Assembly (NCBI GenBank): GCA_900539175.1
Contig: UQAW01000046.1
Coordinates: forward strand, 1-30,357
DNA: 30,357 nucleotides
From: an uncultured Lachnospiraceae bacterium
GTDB lineage: Bacteria > Bacillota > Clostridia > Lachnospirales > Lachnospiraceae
Direction of reading: 5' to 3'
Both the position numbers and the translations under genes were made by a program. Under the pieces are notes generated by a model. It was given only the letters and a program-made list of their open reading frames with translations, was not told the DNA's origin and did no database searches. Below, in pieces: positions 16,336 through 25,628 of this stretch (its first letter is position 1; every line of letters starts with the position of its first letter).

Positions 16336-17661
16336 ATGAACCAAATATATATGAAAGAAAAACCTGTTTTACAGTTGGTATTATCCATGTCACTGCCCAT
16401 GATCCTGTCCATGACGGTGAATTCTCTATATAACATTATCGACAGCCTTTTTGTCTCCAAAATCAGCGAACAGGCGATGACATCCCTGTCTCTTGTCTAT
16501 CCCCTTCAAAATCTGATCAATGCAGTCACAATCGGTTTTGCCATCGGAATCAATGCAGTGATTTCCATCTATCTGGGCGCTCAGGATCACAAAGGAGCGA
16601 ATGCAGCAGCAACCCAGGGAATGCTTTTGAGCATTCTGCACGGAATCCTGCTGATGATTGTCTCCATCGCTGTTATGCCATTTTTTTTAGAGGCATTTAC
16701 GTCCGACGCAGAGATTATTTCACTCGGACTGCAATATTCCAAAATTGTATTCCGTTTTTCCAGTATCATTGCACTGGGTCTTTTCTTTGAAAAACTATTT
16801 CAGTCCGTGGGAAAAATGACGGTTTCCATGATCTGCATGATGATTGGCTGTATTGCAAATATTATTCTGGACCCGGTTCTCATTTTTGGATTGGGACCTG
16901 CGCCGGAGATGGGGATAGAAGGTGCAGCGCTCGCCACAGGAATCGGGCAGGTTCTGACCCTGACTGCATACCTCTTTTTTTACTTTTTACGTCCCATTCC
17001 GGCGAAAATTCATATCAAAGCGTTTTGCTGGGACTGGAAACTGATGGGAAAGTTATACGCGATCGGAATTCCGGCAACCTTAAACCTTGCTCTGCCCTCC
17101 GTGCTGATTTCAGCTCTAAATGCCATTTTATCCGCCTATTCCCAGTCCTATGTGCTCGTTCTGGGAATCTATTATAAGCTGCAAACATTCCTTTACCTGT
17201 CTTCCAATGGCATCATTCAGGGCATCCGCCCATTGATCGGCTATAATTACGGCGCCGGAGAATATAAAAGAGTGCGGAAGATTTATTCCACCACCATGCT
17301 GCTAACCATAACCATCATGGCAGCAGGAACCGGACTGTGTCTGATTTTTCCGCATCAGCTCATACTTTTATTTACTGATAACAAAGAAACTGTCCGGATT
17401 GGGGCTCTCGCCCTGCGTATCATAAGTGCCGGATTTGTAGTATCCTCCGTATCCGTAGTTTCCTCCGGGGCACTGGAAGGACTGGGTATGGGTATGCCAT
17501 CCCTGATCATCTCACTATGCCGGTATCTTATTATTCTCATCCCCGCCGCATTCCTGCTCAGCCGCCTGACAGGCGCAACAGGAGTATGGCACGCATTCTG
17601 GATTACGGAGTTCGCATCAGCAATTATCTCCTACCGGATCTATCGAAGAAAAACACCCTGA
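16336..17661 (+). CDS. MATE family efflux transporter
   Basis: About 441 residues with some twelve hydrophobic segments. It is a cation-coupled multidrug/toxin extrusion pump of the cytoplasmic membrane. Typical features are LSLPMILSMTVNSLYNIIDSLFVSKISEQAMTSLSLVYPLQ near the N-terminus and, in the second half, SNGIIQGIRPLIGYNYGAGEYKRVRK, the repeat of the MATE signature. The ATG at 16336 has AAGGAG 8 nt upstream; a TTG two codons earlier is less likely. Substrate is unknown. Expression appears to be controlled by the leader terminator. Confidence 0.94.
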   Translation: MNQIYMKEKPVLQLVLSMSLPMILSMTVNSLYNIIDSLFVSKISEQAMTSLSLVYPLQNLINAVTIGFAIGINAVISIYLGAQDHKGANAAATQGMLLSILHGILLMIVSIAVMPFFLEAFTSDAEIISLGLQYSKIVFRFSSIIALGLFFEKLFQSVGKMTVSMICMMIGCIANIILDPVLIFGLGPAPEMGIEGAALATGIGQVLTLTAYLFFYFLRPIPAKIHIKAFCWDWKLMGKLYAIGIPATLNLALPSVLISALNAILSAYSQSYVLVLGIYYKLQTFLYLSSNGIIQGIRPLIGYNYGAGEYKRVRKIYSTTMLLTITIMAAGTGLCLIFPHQLILLFTDNKETVRIGALALRIISAGFVVSSVSVVSSGALEGLGMGMPSLIISLCRYLIILIPAAFLLSRLTGATGVWHAFWITEFASAIISYRIYRRKTP

Positions 17662-17675
17662 CTCCTTTCGCTTAA

Positions 17676-17704
17676 TTGACCATATTCTTGTTTATTGCTA
17701 TAAT
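17676..17704 (+). promoter_or_regulatory. Promoter of the alcohol/aldehyde dehydrogenase pair
   Basis: TTGACC (17676-17681), 17 bp, TATAAT (17699-17704), about 60 bp before the dehydrogenase ATG. It overlaps nothing coding, so the pair can be expressed apart from the MATE gene. Confidence 0.8.
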
Positions 17705-17763
17705 AAATCTTTGAGAAATTTTATAATTACCCTTGAATAACTATCGAAAGGATCTATCTGCAA

Positions 17764-18966
17764 ATGAACCGCATGAAAAAAATATATTGTCGGACTTTTC
17801 AATCCGCATTCAAGTTTGCACTGCCTTTTCTTCCTTACCGAAAACCGAAAATTGCAGGCAGTGTAAAGGCACTGCCGGATATTTTAAAGAAACACAAATG
17901 TACTCGCGTGCTGATTATCACAGACACCGGCATTCAAAAGCTGGGACTTACAAAACGGTTGGAACAGGCATTGGAAAATAATGGAGTTCTTTATTTCATC
18001 TATGACAAAACCGTTGCAAATCCAACCACAGCCAATGTGGATGAAGCGATTGATCTCTACCTTACCAATGAATGTCAGGCAATCATCGGCTTCGGCGGTG
18101 GCTCCAGTATGGACTGTGCAAAGGCCGTCGGCGCACGGATTGCAAAGCCAAAACAGTCACTGGCAAAAATGAAGGGAATTCTGAAGGTACACAAAAAACT
18201 TCCCCTTTTGATCGCCATACCCACAACTGCCGGAACCGGAAGTGAAACGACCCTTGCAGCAGTCATTACCGACGCTGAAACCAGACACAAATATGCAATC
18301 AACGATTTTCCACTGATTCCAAGATATGCCGTGCTTGACCCAAAGGTGACTTTGAGCCTGCCTCCATCTATTACTGCTGCAACCGGCATGGACGCCCTGA
18401 CTCATGCGGTGGAGGCTTATATCGGAAACTCCACCACACCTGATACCAGAAAAAATGCCCTGCTGGCCGTAAAACTTATATTTGAAAATCTGGATACCGC
18501 TTATCAGGATGGCAGCAACCTGGACGCAAGGCGGAATATGCTGAAAGCATCCTTTTACGCAGGCTGTGCATTTACCAAATCCTATGTTGGATATGTACAC
18601 GCTGTGGCACATTCACTGGGCGGAGAATATAACGTTCCCCATGGTCTTGCCAATGCCATTCTCCTTCCATTTGTCCTGGAATCTTACGGCAAATGTATTC
18701 ACAAAAAACTGCATGCTCTTGCTGTGGAAGCCAACATCGCATTCAAAGAGGATTCCCACGAAGAAGCCGCACAAAAATTCATTGATGCAATTAAAGATAT
18801 GAAAAAACGCTTTGGAATCGGTGATACCATCAAAGAAATCCGGGAAGAAGACATCCCGAAACTTGCCCATTACGCAGATAAAGAGGCAAATCCCCTCTAT
18901 CCGGTTCCGGTGTTGATGGATGCAAAAGAATTGGAGAAGTTTTATCATCTTCTGATGGAATTTTGA
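17764..18966 (+). CDS. Iron-containing alcohol dehydrogenase
   Basis: A 400-residue group III (Fe) alcohol dehydrogenase. It has the NAD(P) glycine motif GFGGGSSMDCAK (109-120), PTTAGTGSE (153-161) and the four metal ligands Asp210, His214, His279 and His293, with nearly the spacing seen in FucO. It interconverts an alcohol and an aldehyde; the substrate is not deducible. The following gene encodes an aldehyde dehydrogenase beginning 18 nt downstream, so the pair could handle one aldehyde in both directions. GAAAGGA lies 11 nt before the ATG. Confidence 0.95.
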   Translation: MNRMKKIYCRTFQSAFKFALPFLPYRKPKIAGSVKALPDILKKHKCTRVLIITDTGIQKLGLTKRLEQALENNGVLYFIYDKTVANPTTANVDEAIDLYLTNECQAIIGFGGGSSMDCAKAVGARIAKPKQSLAKMKGILKVHKKLPLLIAIPTTAGTGSETTLAAVITDAETRHKYAINDFPLIPRYAVLDPKVTLSLPPSITAATGMDALTHAVEAYIGNSTTPDTRKNALLAVKLIFENLDTAYQDGSNLDARRNMLKASFYAGCAFTKSYVGYVHAVAHSLGGEYNVPHGLANAILLPFVLESYGKCIHKKLHALAVEANIAFKEDSHEEAAQKFIDAIKDMKKRFGIGDTIKEIREEDIPKLAHYADKEANPLYPVPVLMDAKELEKFYHLLMEF

Positions 18967-18983
18967 AAGGTCTGGTACAACTT

Positions 18984-20363
18984 ATGACTGAACAGGAAAT
19001 CAAAAAAATCGTAGAAAAACAACGGGACTTTTTTCTTACTGGAGCCACACTGGAAGTTGCCTTTCGGATTCAGGCTCTGAAAAATTTAAAATCCTGCATC
19101 TTAAAATATGAATCTGACATACATGCCGCCCTCAAACAGGATCTGGGAAAAAGCAATTTTGAAGGTTACATGTGCGAGACAGGGTTAGTGCTAAGTGAAA
19201 TCAGCTATATGCAAAAGCATATCCGTTCCTTCACGAAAGAAAAAACCGTCCATACACCCCTTGCACAATTTCATTCCAGAAGCTTTAAAAAGCCCTCGCC
19301 TTACGGCGTTGTTCTGATTATGAGCCCTTGGAATTATCCATTTTTACTGACCCTTGATCCACTGGTGGATGCGCTTGCTGCCGGAAATACCGTCATCTTA
19401 AAACCCAGCGCTTATTCCCCCTGTACAAGCGAAATTATCAGCAAAATCATAAGTGAATGTTTCCCTTTGGACTACGTTTCCGTCGTTACCGGAGGACGTG
19501 CCGAAAATACCTGCCTTTTAAACGAACACTTTGATTATATCTTTTTTACCGGAAGTCAGACAGTCGGAAAGGAAGTCATGCGTCATGCTTCCGCCCACCT
19601 GACTCCCGTCACTTTGGAACTTGGCGGAAAAAGTCCCTGTCTGGTAGACAACACTGCGGATCTGAAACTGGCCGCAAAACGAATTGTATTCGGAAAATTC
19701 CTCAACTGTGGTCAGACCTGCGTGGCCCCCGACTACATTTACTGTGACAGCAGCATCCAAACACCGCTGATTGAAGAAATCAAACGGCAAATTCACTTAC
19801 AATTTGGCGGCACTCCCCTCCAAAACGACAATTACGGCAAAATCATCAACGAAAAGCACTTCCGGCGATTGACAGGTCTGTTGGATAACCACAAGGTGGT
19901 ATACGGCGGGAATGCTGATCCCCAAGCTTTGAAGATCGAACCTACAGTTCTAAAACATGTTACGTTTGGCGACCCCATTATGCAGGAAGAAATCTTCGGG
20001 CCGCTGCTTCCGGTTCTTACCTACGCTTCGATGGATGAGGCAATCCAAAAAATTAATTCCATGCCCCATCCTCTGGCTCTCTATTTGTTTACAAAGGATA
20101 AAAAGACTGCCCGTAAGGTAACCGCAACATGCGGCTTCGGCGGTGGCTGCATCAATGATACGATCATACATCTCGCCACCAGCGAAATGGGATTTGGCGG
20201 ATTTGGCGAAAGCGGAATGGGGGCCTACCATGGCAAAGAGGGCTTTCAGACCTTTTCTCATTTCAAAAGCATTGTAGATAAAAAAACCTGGCTGGATCTG
20301 CCCATGAGATATCAACCCTATAAACCGTTTTACGAAAAATTGATTCATCTTTTTCTCAAATAA
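18984..20363 (+). CDS. Aldehyde dehydrogenase (ALDH3-like)
   Basis: About 459 residues of the NAD(P)-dependent aldehyde dehydrogenase superfamily, closest in style to class 3. Catalytic residues are Asn117 (SPWNYP), Glu212 (LELGGKSP) and Cys246 (NCGQTCVAPDY), with FTGS for cofactor binding and EEIFGPLLP downstream. The C-terminal tail KPFYEKLIHLFLK is amphipathic, as in ALDH3 relatives that associate with membranes. The ATG at 18984 is used; the in-frame TTG at 18963 lies at the stop of the previous gene. It forms a two-gene operon with the iron alcohol dehydrogenase and ends at a strong terminator. Confidence 0.95.
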   Translation: MTEQEIKKIVEKQRDFFLTGATLEVAFRIQALKNLKSCILKYESDIHAALKQDLGKSNFEGYMCETGLVLSEISYMQKHIRSFTKEKTVHTPLAQFHSRSFKKPSPYGVVLIMSPWNYPFLLTLDPLVDALAAGNTVILKPSAYSPCTSEIISKIISECFPLDYVSVVTGGRAENTCLLNEHFDYIFFTGSQTVGKEVMRHASAHLTPVTLELGGKSPCLVDNTADLKLAAKRIVFGKFLNCGQTCVAPDYIYCDSSIQTPLIEEIKRQIHLQFGGTPLQNDNYGKIINEKHFRRLTGLLDNHKVVYGGNADPQALKIEPTVLKHVTFGDPIMQEEIFGPLLPVLTYASMDEAIQKINSMPHPLALYLFTKDKKTARKVTATCGFGGGCINDTIIHLATSEMGFGGFGESGMGAYHGKEGFQTFSHFKSIVDKKTWLDLPMRYQPYKPFYEKLIHLFLK

Positions 20364-20390
20364 AAATACACTCCTCATTCAAAAAGAAAC

Positions 20391-20429
20391 GTCCCCCAGA
20401 ACTCTTTTATTCTGAGGGACATTCTTTTT
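20391..20429 (+). terminator. Terminator of the dehydrogenase operon
   Basis: The stem GTCCC-C-CAGAA / TTCTG-A-GGGAC has a loop of about 7 nt and is followed by ATTCTTTTT. It lies 28 nt after the aldehyde dehydrogenase stop. Confidence 0.88.
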
Positions 20430-20450
20430 GCTTTTCAGCCTTCTTATTTT

Positions 20451-20647
20451 ATGATGAGAGCGTCAAAAAGTATTTTGACGCTTATGATACACGGATTGCT
20501 CCGCATTTCATGCTCCCGCAATCCTAAAACACCTCAAATTCACTCATTTTTCTACGAAAAATGGCTACTTTTCGGTGTTTTTCGCGTTCCAAAGTTATGC
20601 TTTTTCATGCAAGCATGAAAAGCATAACTTTTTGACGCTTGTATCAT
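20451..20647. repeat. Dispersed palindromic repeat, copy 1 (about 197 bp)
   Basis: A non-coding element between convergent genes, ending at the stop codon of the large SLH gene. Its ends are imperfect inverted repeats (ATGATGAGAGCGTCAAAAAG on the left, complement of ATGATACAAGCGTCAAAAAG on the right). Inside are GCGTCAAAA/TTTTGACGC (9 bp) and a near-perfect hairpin of about 19 bp at 20592-20630. Read on the minus strand, its first 43 bases match 29523 onward at about 39 positions. It encodes nothing and looks like a MITE or REP-type repeat. Confidence 0.75.
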
Positions 20648-20648
20648 T

Positions 20649-23600
20649 TTATTTGAAATTTTTCAAAAATCTTTCAATAATAGCTGCACACTGCGCGCGC
20701 AGTACGTCTTCCTGCGGCTCCAGGCACTGATCTTGTGTGCCCTTGATAATTCCGTTTGCAACACACCATTTCATCGCATCTGCCGCGAATTCACTCACTT
20801 GCTCTGCATCCTTAAACTGTGTCAGCTCCACTGTTTTATCATTGTCGTAATTTTTGTAAACTGCATATCTGCACATTGCAGTTGCCATCTGCTCACGAGT
20901 AATTTTATCTGACGGTCCGAACTTTTCACTGTTTCCATAACCGGTCATGATACCACTCTCATTCGCCCACATGACTGCTTTTGAATAGAATGTATCCTCT
21001 GCAACATCAACAAATGCTTCCGCGTCAAATGCTACTTCCGGCTCATTTTCCATACGATACAAAACTACTGCAAACTGTGCACGGTTTAATGCATCTGCCG
21101 GACCAAAGACTCTTTCCCTTAATCCAGTCATGATTCCTGCATCATAGACATATGCAACACTGTCATAATACCAATCACCCTCTTTTACATCGTCAAATGG
21201 AAGTACTTTTACCGGTTCCTCGGTTTCTGGTATAAATGGTGTTCCGTTGGTAGTCACCTGCTTAAAGGACCAGGTCTGCTTTGCTCCGGTAATTTCCTCT
21301 GACAGGCCAAGTGCTGTACCATTGCCGGTGATACTCAGATACTGACCGGTCTTAACATTCTTCAGTGCATAAAATCCTTCTTCACCTTCTACTGCTTCCA
21401 TCGTCCAAAGCTGTGCCGCGTCCGCATCATCTGCATCTTTCTGGGTAATCGTACCATTCTCTGCTGCTGCCAGCGATTTTTCAGAATTGAGGTTCTTCAT
21501 TACGTAGGTCTTGTTATCCTTCGCTACCGGAATCCACATCTGATCCAGGGAACCTACATTTGCCCAGGATACTACCGATGCTCCGCTCGCTGTGGAACCC
21601 TCCCATACAGCTGCTACTTCGCTGTTTTCTTTGTTTGTAACAAATACAGCACTGTCAACGCCTTTATCGGAAACCAGATCTTTCTCTACATCCAGAGATT
21701 TTACGTAAATGTAATTATCCTGTTTATCAAATCCCTTGCTTCCGTTGATCAAAAGTTCTCCGGTTGATAACTGCAGATAACATCTGTTGTATCCTGCAAT
21801 CGCTCCGGTTTCATAAGGAATCCATGCCCCGGTTCCGTCATTCTGTGTGTTGATAAAGATCTCAGAAAGTGAACCTGTTCCCGCAATTACACGCCCATCC
21901 TGAAGGGTGTATACGTAAGGAGAACCGCCGTATGTACCATTGATACCAGGAAGTACCTGTCCCGGATCGGAAGGATTCCAGTTATATGGATCATCTGCAA
22001 TCTTATAGAAACTCTTGATCGGATTACTGGTTCCAACACCTTCGTATACCATCATCCATTTTCCGTTTTCCAACTGTGTTACGACCGGCATACCAGGTCT
22101 TGCGTGTACATTTGTGGCAGTGAATGAAACAACATCTACTAAATCACCCCAGTTTTTACCGTCTGTTGTAATCTGGTAAACCAGTTTCTGTCCGTTTGCC
22201 GGTACTCTTTCATCTGAATAGTAGCAGATCAGTTGATGATCATAGAATACGAAGAATGGCTCCCATACCGGATCATATCCCATGATGTTACGTCCGCCTT
22301 CTGCAATTGTGCTTAAATAAGTCCAGTTTCTTCCTCCGTCTGTACTATAATACAGATCGAGGGAAGTTTTCCATAATCCGCCGTAACCTGCATCAGATAC
22401 CTGAGACGGATTCTCTTCAATTGTTACAGCATCTCCTGCGCAAAGCAGAGTTCCTGCCTTTAAGGTTCCCATATCTTCCGGCAATACAAACAACTGCGGG
22501 CAGTTATGCATACTCCATGGATGACGGATTGCTCCCTCTGTTCCCTCTTCTGCCTCAACTGCGCTGTCCGGAATTCCATTTTTATAGGTTACTGTAAACC
22601 ACTCATCCGGATGTACGCTGTCATCGTTTACAATTTCTCCTACCTTATCCCATGTCTTACCTTTGTCTTTACTTTCGTAGATCGGGAATACATACTCGCC
22701 ATTTGCTGCTTCTGAGGGCAGACCGCTTTCAAATGTACAGTACAGTGTTCCGTCCAGTCCTTCCACAATTCTCGGAGACAGACACTGGTTTCTTCCGATG
22801 TAATTATTTGTCGGAACACTGACGATCCAGTCATCGCCTTCTTTCGGCATGTCCGCTCTGGCATCTGCAAAATTCCAGAACTGCTTTCCATCGTCTGCCT
22901 TTTCCGTCAGCTCTACATAATACTCATCGATTTCCTGTGCATATGGTGCAGAATTACTGTTCAGACTTAGATACTTGCCTGTCTCTTTATTTTTCAGTCT
23001 GCTGTATCCATCTGCATCCGTATCTTCCACTACCCAAACCTGCGCATCCGTATCTGCGTCCATATTCTGAACAACACGGGTTCCGGAAGCTTCCATCATT
23101 TTATCAGATTTTGCATTTTTCAATTTTATTTCATTTGCAGCTTCAGTTGCAACTTTATACCATCTCTGATCCATAGAACCTGAGTCTGTCCATTTTACAA
23201 CATAAGCGTTATCCGCAGCAGATCCCTGCCAGACACCAAGCAACACATTATTTGCTTTATTGAATACAGAGTACTGTGTGGTATCCACTTCTAACGCTGT
23301 AACAGTTACATACTGATTAGAAGTAATATTTTCCAACGTAAAGGTTACTTTGCCTTCGCTGTCTGCTGTGAACGCAAGACCCTCTCCATTTACAGTGATC
23401 GCTTTTAACTGGGCCCCTTTATTTGCAGTTACTGTAAATTCCTGAGATCCGCCTGCTTTTGTTCTTGCAGTCTCCGGTGTAATTGTAGCATTCTCTGCGG
23501 AAGCCTGAATCACATAATTTCCTGATGCCTCCAGACTCCAAACCTGCGCATCATTGCTAAGATCTTCTGCAGTCTGCACCACATTTCTGCCTGCACCGTA

Positions 23601-24068
23601 AAGTACAGTATCTCCTCTTGTTACACAAAGACCACTCTCCACGTTCTTAATACGGTAAGCGTCCTCCGTTCCGTCCACGGCTTCCAGTGTCCACAGCTGA
23701 TTGTCCGCACCCGTTGCAGCCTGCTGCTGAAGGGCTTCACTTCCATTTGGTCCGAGTACCAGAAAACTGTTTGCATTCAGCAACTGATATTCTCCGTCTT
23801 CCACCTCTTTGATCGCCCACCAGTGATCCGCTTTTTCTTCACGGCCCCAGGCAATCGAATTGTTCCCAACTCCCATTCCCTGATTATTATTTTCATCAAT
23901 TACCAGATCAAAACCACCATTTGACAGATAATAAGTTTGGTCAAATGCAGTGTCAGAGGATCCCCCCAGATCCGTTGTCTCTGCTGATGTAGTCATGACT
24001 CCACCTGGAACAACCATGACTGCTGATAAAAGACCAGCTACTACCTTTTTCCAATTTCGATTTCTCAA
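20649..24068 (-). CDS. Secreted ricin-like/beta-propeller protein with three SLH domains
   Basis: A 1139-residue surface protein. Signal peptide 1-30. Ricin-type lectin-like modules lie at about 45-185, 264-402 and 805-937; eight QxW motifs are visible (for example NQLWTL, AQVWSL, DQRWYK, DQMWIP). A small beta domain spans about 185-262. The central region 415-795 is a sialidase-superfamily propeller with Asp-box motifs SKDKGKTW (466), STDGGRNW (575) and a degenerate TTDGKNW (634). Three SLH domains (957-1139) anchor it to the cell wall. The propeller segment PQLFVLPEDMGTLKAGTLLCAG resembles GH93-type exo-arabinanases more than true sialidases, but this is from memory and no FRIP motif is clear. 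The start is a TTG at 24068 with AAGGAG 8 nt upstream; the nearby ATG is out of frame. Role: binding and possibly cleaving glycans. Confidence 0.88.
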   Translation of the reverse strand: MRNRNWKKVVAGLLSAVMVVPGGVMTTSAETTDLGGSSDTAFDQTYYLSNGGFDLVIDENNNQGMGVGNNSIAWGREEKADHWWAIKEVEDGEYQLLNANSFLVLGPNGSEALQQQAATGADNQLWTLEAVDGTEDAYRIKNVESGLCVTRGDTVLYGAGRNVVQTAEDLSNDAQVWSLEASGNYVIQASAENATITPETARTKAGGSQEFTVTANKGAQLKAITVNGEGLAFTADSEGKVTFTLENITSNQYVTVTALEVDTTQYSVFNKANNVLLGVWQGSAADNAYVVKWTDSGSMDQRWYKVATEAANEIKLKNAKSDKMMEASGTRVVQNMDADTDAQVWVVEDTDADGYSRLKNKETGKYLSLNSNSAPYAQEIDEYYVELTEKADDGKQFWNFADARADMPKEGDDWIVSVPTNNYIGRNQCLSPRIVEGLDGTLYCTFESGLPSEAANGEYVFPIYESKDKGKTWDKVGEIVNDDSVHPDEWFTVTYKNGIPDSAVEAEEGTEGAIRHPWSMHNCPQLFVLPEDMGTLKAGTLLCAGDAVTIEENPSQVSDAGYGGLWKTSLDLYYSTDGGRNWTYLSTIAEGGRNIMGYDPVWEPFFVFYDHQLICYYSDERVPANGQKLVYQITTDGKNWGDLVDVVSFTATNVHARPGMPVVTQLENGKWMMVYEGVGTSNPIKSFYKIADDPYNWNPSDPGQVLPGINGTYGGSPYVYTLQDGRVIAGTGSLSEIFINTQNDGTGAWIPYETGAIAGYNRCYLQLSTGELLINGSKGFDKQDNYIYVKSLDVEKDLVSDKGVDSAVFVTNKENSEVAAVWEGSTASGASVVSWANVGSLDQMWIPVAKDNKTYVMKNLNSEKSLAAAENGTITQKDADDADAAQLWTMEAVEGEEGFYALKNVKTGQYLSITGNGTALGLSEEITGAKQTWSFKQVTTNGTPFIPETEEPVKVLPFDDVKEGDWYYDSVAYVYDAGIMTGLRERVFGPADALNRAQFAVVLYRMENEPEVAFDAEAFVDVAEDTFYSKAVMWANESGIMTGYGNSEKFGPSDKITREQMATAMCRYAVYKNYDNDKTVELTQFKDAEQVSEFAADAMKWCVANGIIKGTQDQCLEPQEDVLRAQCAAIIERFLKNFK

Positions 24069-24184
24069 AACATTTTCTCCTTTCCTTCTTACGACGTTTA
24101 TAATGTTACACTATCATTTTTTTTGTAGAAAGAACATAGAAAAAAATGTCCGATTTCTCTAATTTTTCGTGTTCTATAAATATA

Positions 24185-24227
24185 GGGTTGACACACTTGC
24201 TAAAGATATTTAGCTGAGTGTCAACCC
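24185..24227. other. Strong hairpin without T-run between the two SLH genes
   Basis: Outer stem GGGTTGACAC / GTGTCAACCC (10 bp, perfect) and inner stem GCTAAA / TTTAGC (6 bp). Neither strand has a following T-run, so it is not a standard terminator. It lies 65 nt past the small SLH gene and about 117 nt before the large one; it may be an mRNA structure or a protein-binding site. Confidence 0.6.
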
Positions 24228-24291
24228 CGGTAAGCTATCAATTGCAGTCATATTCAATTTTTATATCACATATTCTCTTAATAGTTTTTTA

Positions 24292-25239
24292 TCAATTTAT
24301 ATACATTTTCATAAATCTTGTCAAGACCGTTGCCATCTGCGCCCTGCTAAGAGAACTTTGTGGATTTATACATCCCTGATCTCCCGAGATTATATTTGCG
24401 CCAATTGCCCACTCCATACTCGTCCGAGCAAACTCAGCCACAGCATTGCCATCTGGGAAAATATTCAATGATTGCCTTTGGCTAGTATCATACCCTTTAT
24501 AATTTGCAAAACGGAATAACATTGTTGCAGCCTGCTCTCTGGTAACCAAATCTCCAATTCCAAAAAGACCTGTATCTCCATATCCTGTAATAATTCCAGT
24601 TTGATTTGCCCAACATACAGCTGCCCCATACCAAGAATTCTCGTCAACATCCTTAAAAATATTATCACCTTCAACGTAAGGTTCACCAGCCATACGATAC
24701 AAAGCAACTGCAAACTGCTCTCTATGTAATGGTTCTGCAGGTCCAAAATGTGTTTCATCCAAACCTGTCATAATTCCTCGTCTCTGTATGTAACCGACAG
24801 AATCATAATACCAATCTTCACTATTTACATCCAAAAAATCTATTGGTAAAAGACAATTTACAACCTTAATTTGTAATTTTGCATTATGATGATTGACCGT
24901 TACAATCTGAGGTAGCCCAATGCAATTCGGATCATAATTAGATAACAGTCCTATGTGACACGGAAATGCATAAGTACCATGTTCGCACACACTAATTATA
25001 TGCTCACTCCAGCTAAAAACATAAGAATTTAATTCCCCCTTGGAACCAACATCTATTATCGTAGAATACCCAAGTGGATTTTCACTAATACTTCCATCAT
25101 TCCCAGCAAGATATAAATTAGTAGGAATGCAGCCTGGTACTTCACACTCTGCATATCCGGATGCGTGAACACTGAGAGACTTAGTGCTCACAAGCAAAAG
25201 ACCTACGGTCAAAATAGTTAAGATTCCTTTTTTTATCAT
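24292..25239 (-). CDS. Small secreted SLH-domain protein with cysteine-containing N-terminus
   Basis: A 315-residue protein. A signal peptide (about 1-27, ending VHASG) is followed by roughly 105 residues I do not recognise, with six cysteines and histidine-rich stretches. Three SLH domains (about 136-315) follow. These closely resemble those of the downstream large protein: both have DWYYDSV, GIMTGL, FGPA and QFAV.LYRM, so they are paralogous anchors. AGGAGAGG lies 7 nt before the ATG. The coding sequence is more AT-rich in appearance than the polyamine operon. The ligand or partner of the N-terminal domain is unknown. It could be disulfide-bonded or bind metal, but neither is shown. Confidence 0.88.
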   Translation of the reverse strand: MIKKGILTILTVGLLLVSTKSLSVHASGYAECEVPGCIPTNLYLAGNDGSISENPLGYSTIIDVGSKGELNSYVFSWSEHIISVCEHGTYAFPCHIGLLSNYDPNCIGLPQIVTVNHHNAKLQIKVVNCLLPIDFLDVNSEDWYYDSVGYIQRRGIMTGLDETHFGPAEPLHREQFAVALYRMAGEPYVEGDNIFKDVDENSWYGAAVCWANQTGIITGYGDTGLFGIGDLVTREQAATMLFRFANYKGYDTSQRQSLNIFPDGNAVAEFARTSMEWAIGANIISGDQGCINPQSSLSRAQMATVLTRFMKMYIN

Positions 25240-25577
25240 TAAACTACCTCTCCTTTCTCTTCATAAACAAATTAATATCAAAAACTCTTAAATAATCTTT
25301 ACCTTTACAGAAAGCACAAACACATATACTGTCTTTGAATCTCATGAACTATTACAAAACTTTTTTATAGAATATTACTGCTTTATGATAGCTTAATATA
25401 TATTATGCACATTCAATTATGTTTTACAAGTAATTTTACAATGTTTAATATATAACGCTACCTCAATGAAATTTTTCCTTATGGCAGTTCTATTTCTACC
25501 CAATAATCATAAAGCAATTTATCTCTGAAACATTTTTAAGATTTATTCCTTATTTGCCATTATAGTATAAACTCCAT
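25240..25577. other. AT-rich intergenic region upstream of the small SLH gene
   Basis: About 340 bp with no credible gene. It should hold the promoter of the SLH gene. On the minus strand TTGTAA, 18 bp and TAATAT near 25400-25430 is a weak candidate. An 11-bp inverted pair, TGCTTTATGAT (25379-25389) and ATCATAAAGCA (25506-25516), lies on either side. Nothing else was recognised. Confidence 0.4.
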
Positions 25578-25612
25578 AAAAAAAACGCAATCTAAATGAT
25601 TACGTCTTTTTT
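25578..25612 (-). terminator. Terminator of the NlpC/P60 gene
   Basis: On the minus strand ACGTAATC / GATTGCGT (8 bp, one G-U) with a 5-nt loop is followed by eight T, about 20 nt past the stop codon. Confidence 0.85.
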
Positions 25613-25628
25613 ATATGTATACACTTTA

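Noticed and set aside
25379..25516. An 11-bp inverted pair flanking about 115 bp upstream of the small SLH gene
   Set aside because: It lies in AT-rich DNA with nothing recognisable between; no further copy or function could be supported.
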